Assembly: GCA_002435715.1 (NCBI GenBank)
Contig: DISD01000042.1
Location: 1 to 19,891 of the forward strand
From: Rhodospirillaceae bacterium UBA6219
GTDB taxonomy: Bacteria; Pseudomonadota; Alphaproteobacteria; Rhodospirillales; Magnetospirillaceae
Reading direction: 5' to 3'
Length of the DNA: 19,891 nucleotides
Position 1 is the stretch's first letter; every line of letters begins with the position of its first letter. The notes beneath the pieces are model-generated. The model saw only the letters and a list, made by a program, of their open reading frames with translations. It had not been told where the DNA came from and made no database searches. The translations under genes were made by a program, and so were the position numbers. This document shows, in pieces, positions 15,783-19,891 of this stretch.

Positions 15783-16787
15783 ATGGCTAAACTGCGCTCC
15801 ATTATTGCGGTCTCCGCCTTTTTCCTGCTCTCTTTTCCGGCTCTGGCGGGGACGCTTGACGACGTTCGTCAGCGTGGCGACGTACGGTGCGGTGTTTTTC
15901 CGGACGATCCAGGACGTAGCGCTTTAAGTGCTGCCGGGCGCTGGGAAGGCTTCTATGTCGATTTTTGCCGTGCGGTGGCCGTGGCGGTTCTGGGGGATGC
16001 CGAGGCCGTGCGTTTCGTCGAAGTGGGGCCGCAATCGCGCTTCACATCTTTGGTGGATCGCCGTGTCGACGTTGTCATGTACTCGTCGACCAGGACCTTG
16101 GGGCGGGAAAACATTTACGGCATCGCGTTTCCGGCAGTCTATCTGTTCGATGGCCAAGGGGTGATGGTGCGGGCCAATTCCGGAATCAACAGTTTGAAGG
16201 ATTTCGAGGGCCGCAGCATCTGCGTGACCCCCAGCACCACCAGCCAAGCCAATTTAGAAAGTCTTTTGCGGCAGAACGGCATCGACACCAAGCTCGTCTA
16301 TGCCAATGGGGACGCATTTTTCCGCGGCAATTGCGACGGCTACACTGCCGATCGGGTGAACTTGGCCATCAATCGCGCCAATCGTTCCGACGATCCCAAG
16401 CGTTATCGGATATTGCCGGTTTCCTTGTCGCGGGAACCTATCGGCCCAATGGTTCGCGATGACGATCTTCCGTGGCAAAAGGTCGTTGCCGCCACGGTTC
16501 ATGCGGTCATTCTTGCCGAAGAACTGGGGCTGAACCAAAACAACGTCGACAACGTGGAAAGCGATTCCGTTTCGGGGGAACGTGCCAATCTGTTGGGCAC
16601 CAACACCCAGTTGGGGGAATGGTTGGGGCTAAGTCCGACTTGGTCCAAACAGGTGATCAAGGCGGTGGGCAATTATGGCGAAATCTTCGACCGTAATTTT
16701 GGCCCCAATACGCCCATCGGCCTGGATCGCGGTTTGAACCGTCTTTGGTCGCAAGGCGGTGTTTTGTACGCTCCGTTGTTCAAATAA
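15783..16787 (+). CDS. AapJ/BztA-type periplasmic amino-acid-binding protein (SBP family 3), orphan
   Basis: The 334-residue precursor starts at the ATG at 15783, where a signal peptide begins (MAKLRSIIAVSAFFLLSFPALA, cleavage probably after Ala22). A TTG 24 bases earlier would prefix eight extra residues to it. No good Shine-Dalgarno sequence is present. Family features are GDVRCGVFPDD near the mature start, GFYVDFCRAVAVAVLGDAEAVRF (56-78) and the C-terminal block VIKAVGNYGEIFDRNFGPN then TPIGLDRGLNRLW, which is diagnostic for AapJ/BztA. The Arg of the TRTLGRE segment, in the position that usually holds the ligand carboxylate, is kept. Next to it, VVMYSSTRT replaces the common VLSRNTTWT, so the pocket is altered. 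No permease or ATPase genes are adjacent; a diguanylate cyclase gene follows after 20 bp. A sensory role is therefore as likely as transport. Confidence 0.88.
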   Translation: MAKLRSIIAVSAFFLLSFPALAGTLDDVRQRGDVRCGVFPDDPGRSALSAAGRWEGFYVDFCRAVAVAVLGDAEAVRFVEVGPQSRFTSLVDRRVDVVMYSSTRTLGRENIYGIAFPAVYLFDGQGVMVRANSGINSLKDFEGRSICVTPSTTSQANLESLLRQNGIDTKLVYANGDAFFRGNCDGYTADRVNLAINRANRSDDPKRYRILPVSLSREPIGPMVRDDDLPWQKVVAATVHAVILAEELGLNQNNVDNVESDSVSGERANLLGTNTQLGEWLGLSPTWSKQVIKAVGNYGEIFDRNFGPNTPIGLDRGLNRLWSQGGVLYAPLFK

Positions 16788-16807
16788 TCACGGATCAGGG
16801 GGTGGGC

Positions 16808-18412
16808 GTGCCGGAAAGGAGTCTCAGCCGGAATGTGACGATCGCCGTCATGACGGTCTTTGGCGCCTTTATCGCGACCATGGGGGCGGTGGCCGTGTTC
16901 TTGTTGGTCCAAGACGCCCATATCCGCAACATCTTTACCGGTGACTTCACCCAGACCATCGCGGCGGCGGATGTGGTGCGTGAAGCTGAAACCCTGAATG
17001 GTCAAATCCTGGAACGTGTTTTAGGTATTCAGCGCAGCGATTCCGAGCTGTCGCTGGTGGATATTCCTCAGATCGCCATCTTTCAGGATAAGGTCGCCCA
17101 ATTGGCTCCGGGCAAGCTGGATCGCCTGATCTCGCCTTATCTTGAAAACATTCGCGCCTTGGATGAGGCGTTGTTGTCCGAACGTCGCTTGCTTTCCGAG
17201 CACACCAAAATCGTCGATGCGGTCTTGGAGACGGGCAACGCATTGCGGAGCGGGGGAGTGCCGGACAAAAATCTCGAAATCGCGGCCTTGGCGCTAACCG
17301 GACAGATTTCGGCGCTTTTGGCGTTGGACGGTCCAGGACAAAGCCGTCGTCTTCGGCAAGATATCGATCAAAGCCTTGGCCAGATGCAAAACCTGATGGC
17401 CAAGACCAAGAACGGTTTGACGGGGGCGCAGTTGCTGGTGTCGATCTCCGACCTGGCACGACGTAGTGTGGAAAACCAACAGGCCTTGGCCGTGGCGCGG
17501 CAACGGACCTTGGCCATGCTGCGGATCACCAGGACTTCGGCGCAACAGATCAACAGCGCCACCTTCGGAGACCTGCAGGATCGTCGAGAAGCTGTCTTGG
17601 ACTCCATGGACAAGCATTCCAAACGGTCCAGGATGACCTTGGGTTTCATGGCAGTGGTTGCCGGATTGTCGGTGGGGCTGACGGTCTGGCTGATGGCGTT
17701 CATCTCGGGCCGGGTGACCCGCCGCCTTGATGCGCTGAGCCGGGCGATGATGGCGCATGTTCAGGGCCTGCGACCGGTGATCCCCCAAGATGGGGATGAC
17801 GAGATCGCCCGCATGGGACAGGCCTTCGGCGTGTTCGTTGAAGGCCGTGATCGCGCCGAGGCGGATCTGGCGTTGGTGGCGATGACCGATTCGCTGAGCG
17901 GTTTGGGAAACCGCCGTGGTTTCGATCAGCATTTGGACAGCGAATGGCGCCGTTGTGCCCGTGACGGGGCGCCATTGTGCCTGATCATGGCCGATATCGA
18001 CCATTTCAAGCTTTACAACGACATCTACGGCCACCCCCAAGGAGATGAATGTATTCGTCGTGTCGCCCAGGTGATCCGCCAGGCGATGCGTCGTCCCGGG
18101 GATTACGTGGCGCGCTATGGCGGCGAGGAGTTCGTCTGCATCCTGCCGGCGACGGACCTGGAGGGAGCGCGTGGCATCGCGCAATCCATCCGCAACGCTT
18201 TGGCGGAATTGGCGATCTCGCACCAGGGTGCGCCATCCAATGGGGGGCGGGTGACACTGAGCCTGGGGGTGGCGATCTTGCCGCCGACGGAAACGGTGCG
18301 GCCGCAATTCCTTGTCGATTTGGCTGACCAAGCCCTGTATCGGGCGAAAAAATCCGGTCGCGACCAAATCCAGGTTTCCGAGTTCACCGACGAAAATGTC
18401 GAATCAGCCTAG
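16808..18412 (+). CDS. Membrane-bound diguanylate cyclase with periplasmic sensor domain (GGDEF)
   Basis: The start is taken as the GTG at 16808, 5 bases after AGGGGG (16797-16802), giving 534 residues. Membrane segments are at about 11-34 and 276-300. Between them lies a helical periplasmic domain of about 240 residues without a family I recognise. After the second segment comes a HAMP-like linker (301-345). The GGDEF domain spans about 358-525, with MTDSLSGLGNRRGFD, the metal-binding MADIDHFKLYND, the active-site GGEEF (438-442) and the product-inhibition motif RPGD (429-432) exactly five residues before it. All key residues are present, so it should make c-di-GMP and be feedback-inhibited. 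No EAL domain. The gene begins 20 bp after the AapJ-type binding-protein gene, which suggests co-transcription and possibly joint sensing. Confidence 0.92.
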   Translation: MPERSLSRNVTIAVMTVFGAFIATMGAVAVFLLVQDAHIRNIFTGDFTQTIAAADVVREAETLNGQILERVLGIQRSDSELSLVDIPQIAIFQDKVAQLAPGKLDRLISPYLENIRALDEALLSERRLLSEHTKIVDAVLETGNALRSGGVPDKNLEIAALALTGQISALLALDGPGQSRRLRQDIDQSLGQMQNLMAKTKNGLTGAQLLVSISDLARRSVENQQALAVARQRTLAMLRITRTSAQQINSATFGDLQDRREAVLDSMDKHSKRSRMTLGFMAVVAGLSVGLTVWLMAFISGRVTRRLDALSRAMMAHVQGLRPVIPQDGDDEIARMGQAFGVFVEGRDRAEADLALVAMTDSLSGLGNRRGFDQHLDSEWRRCARDGAPLCLIMADIDHFKLYNDIYGHPQGDECIRRVAQVIRQAMRRPGDYVARYGGEEFVCILPATDLEGARGIAQSIRNALAELAISHQGAPSNGGRVTLSLGVAILPPTETVRPQFLVDLADQALYRAKKSGRDQIQVSEFTDENVESA

Positions 18413-18440
18413 GCAAGGCGGGTGCGGCGGCGCTATGTAT

Positions 18441-18468
18441 CCCTAAGCTGATTTTTAAAAGCATAGGG
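18441..18468. promoter_or_regulatory. Imperfect inverted repeat directly upstream of ilvD
   Basis: CCCTAAGCT (18441-18449) pairs with AGCATAGGG (18460-18468), with a single A-A mismatch in 9 positions and a 10-base AT-rich loop. It ends 2 bases before the AAGGA (18471-18475) of ilvD. No T-run follows, so it is not a usual terminator of the cyclase gene. It could be an operator or an RNA structure affecting ilvD translation. I see no leader peptide rich in branched-chain residues. Confidence 0.35.
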
Positions 18469-18476
18469 TCAAGGAA

Positions 18477-19891
18477 ATGCCGGATTATCGCTCTCGTACC
18501 TCCACCCATGGCCGTAACATGTCGGGTGCCCGTGGCCTGTGGCGTGCCACCGGCATGAAGGACGAGGATTTCGGCAAGCCGATCATTGCCGTGGTGAATT
18601 CCTTCACCCAATTCGTGCCCGGTCATGTCCATCTGAAGGATCTGGGCCAGATGGTCGCCCGCGAGATCGAGAAGGCCGGCGGCATCGCCAAGGAATTCAA
18701 CACCATCGCTATCGATGACGGCATCGCCATGGGCCATTCCGGCATGCTGTATTCGTTGCCGTCGCGCGAAATCATCGCCGATTCGGTGGAATACATGTGC
18801 AATGCCCACACCGCCGACGCCATGGTCTGCATTTCCAACTGCGACAAGATCACGCCGGGTATGTTGATGGCGGCGTTGCGCCTGAACATTCCGGCCATCT
18901 TCGTCTCGGGCGGTCCCATGGAAGCCGGCAAGGTGGTCTATAAGGGCGAAACCCACGCCGTCGACCTGATCGATGCCATGATCAAGGGCGCCGACAAGAA
19001 CGTGTCCGACGAAGAGGCCATGGCCTTCGAGCGGGAAAGCTGCCCCACGTGTGGGTCGTGCTCGGGCATGTTCACCGCCAATTCCATGAACTGTCTGACC
19101 GAGGCTTTGGGGCTGTCGCTGCCCGGTAACGGCACCGTGGTCGCCACCCACGCCGACCGCAAGGAACTGTTCCTGGAAGCCGGTCGCCGTATCGTCGAAA
19201 TCACCCGGGCATATTACGAAAAGGGTGACGAATCGGTGCTGCCGCGCTCGGTCGCCAGCTTCCAGGCCTTCGAAAACGCCATGACCTTGGACATCGCCAT
19301 GGGGGGGTCCACCAACACCGTGCTGCATCTGCTGGCTGCCGCCCAGGAAGCCGGTGTCAATTTCACCATGGCCGACATCGACCGTCTGTCCCGCCGTGTT
19401 CCCTGCCTGTGCAAGGTTGCCCCCAACGTCGCCGACGTCCATATCGAAGACGTGCATCGGGCCGGCGGCATCATGTCCATCTTGGGCCAGTTGGAGCGAG
19501 CCGGTTTGCTGAACGGCGATTGCGGCACCGTGCATTCCGGCACCATTTCCCAGGCTTTGGGCAAGTGGGACATCAGCCGCACCAATGATGCCAAGGTGCA
19601 GGAATTCTTCCGTGCCGCCCCGGGTGGCGTGCGCACCACCGAAGCCTTCAGCCAGTCCAAGCGTTGGGAAGCCCTGGATGCCGACCGCGAAAAGGGCGTC
19701 ATCCGTTCCGCTGAAAAGGCGTTTTCCAAGGATGGCGGTCTGGCGGTGTTGTTCGGCAACATCGCGTTGGATGGCTGCATCGTCAAGACCGCCGGCGTCG
19801 ACGAATCCAACCTGACCTTCAAGGGGCCGGCGGTGATCTGCGAAAGCCAGGAAGAAGCGGTGGCTAAGATCCTGGGCGGCGTGGTCAAGGC
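18477..19891 (+). CDS. ilvD: Dihydroxy-acid dehydratase, 3' end beyond the window
   Basis: The frame is open from the ATG at 18477 to the window edge (471 codons and two bases), so about three quarters of the roughly 615-residue enzyme is present. AAGGA lies only 1 base before the start, a short spacing; no better start is visible. The protein begins MPDYRSRTSTHGRNMSGARG as in long IlvD proteins. It holds the iron-sulfur ligands Cys122 (ISNCDKITPGM) and Cys195 (CPTCGSCSGMFTANSMNCL, 189-207). AMGGSTNTVLH is also typical. It converts 2,3-dihydroxy-3-methylbutanoate (and the methylpentanoate) to the 2-oxo acid in valine and isoleucine synthesis. It is unrelated to the upstream catabolic island and separated from the cyclase by 64 bp. 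Confidence 0.97.
   Translation, partial: MPDYRSRTSTHGRNMSGARGLWRATGMKDEDFGKPIIAVVNSFTQFVPGHVHLKDLGQMVAREIEKAGGIAKEFNTIAIDDGIAMGHSGMLYSLPSREIIADSVEYMCNAHTADAMVCISNCDKITPGMLMAALRLNIPAIFVSGGPMEAGKVVYKGETHAVDLIDAMIKGADKNVSDEEAMAFERESCPTCGSCSGMFTANSMNCLTEALGLSLPGNGTVVATHADRKELFLEAGRRIVEITRAYYEKGDESVLPRSVASFQAFENAMTLDIAMGGSTNTVLHLLAAAQEAGVNFTMADIDRLSRRVPCLCKVAPNVADVHIEDVHRAGGIMSILGQLERAGLLNGDCGTVHSGTISQALGKWDISRTNDAKVQEFFRAAPGGVRTTEAFSQSKRWEALDADREKGVIRSAEKAFSKDGGLAVLFGNIALDGCIVKTAGVDESNLTFKGPAVICESQEEAVAKILGGVVK

Noticed and set aside
18384..19535. 383-codon minus-strand open frame opposite ilvD
   Set aside because: The plus strand reads as uninterrupted IlvD with iron-sulfur cysteines; the minus frame is histidine/glycine-rich noise.

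Overview
The window looks like a chromosomal segment of a GC-rich Alphaproteobacterium, plausibly a Magnetospirillum-like member of the Rhodospirillales. That placement rests on base composition, the AapJ/BztA-type binding protein and the aromatic/acyl-CoA style of the catabolic genes; it is an inference from reading, not from a search. The window holds 17 protein genes. One of them (ilvD) runs off the right edge.

Positions 58-14934 form a catabolic island, nearly all on the minus strand. Read in the direction of transcription it starts with a branched-chain-type ABC importer: binding protein, livH, livM, livG, livF, the last four joined by 4-bp ATGA overlaps. Two acyl-CoA dehydrogenases and an AraC-family regulator follow. 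A single plus-strand DUF2889 gene (5906-6457) interrupts. A second minus-strand operon then runs acyl-CoA ligase, SCP2-type thiolase, FAS1-like dehydratase, MaoC-like hydratase, nitronate-monooxygenase-like flavoprotein and short-chain dehydrogenase, closing with a strong intrinsic terminator at 58-99. Together the genes cover uptake, CoA activation, alpha,beta-dehydrogenation, hydration, 3-hydroxyacyl oxidation and thiolysis. This is one complete beta-oxidation round with its own importer and regulator. The substrate is not evident; a branched, cyclic or aromatic-side-chain carboxylate is the most reasonable guess. The gene kit resembles sterol side-chain (igr-type) clusters in logic.

Positions 14935-15782 hold no intact gene. 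The stretch contains an AT-rich part, a small inverted repeat, an orphan terminator-like hairpin, and a scar in which the N-terminal pieces of two IS5-type transposases meet in opposite orientation. A perfect palindrome lies just before the next gene.

Positions 15783-18412 hold a two-gene plus-strand unit: an orphan AapJ-type periplasmic amino-acid-binding protein and, 20 bp later, a membrane diguanylate cyclase with a large periplasmic domain and intact GGEEF and I-site. The absence of permease and ATPase genes, with the tight coupling, suggests a binding-protein-dependent c-di-GMP sensor similar in layout to NspS-MbaA of Vibrio. From 18477 to the right edge lies ilvD (dihydroxy-acid dehydratase), preceded by an imperfect inverted repeat directly upstream of its Shine-Dalgarno sequence.
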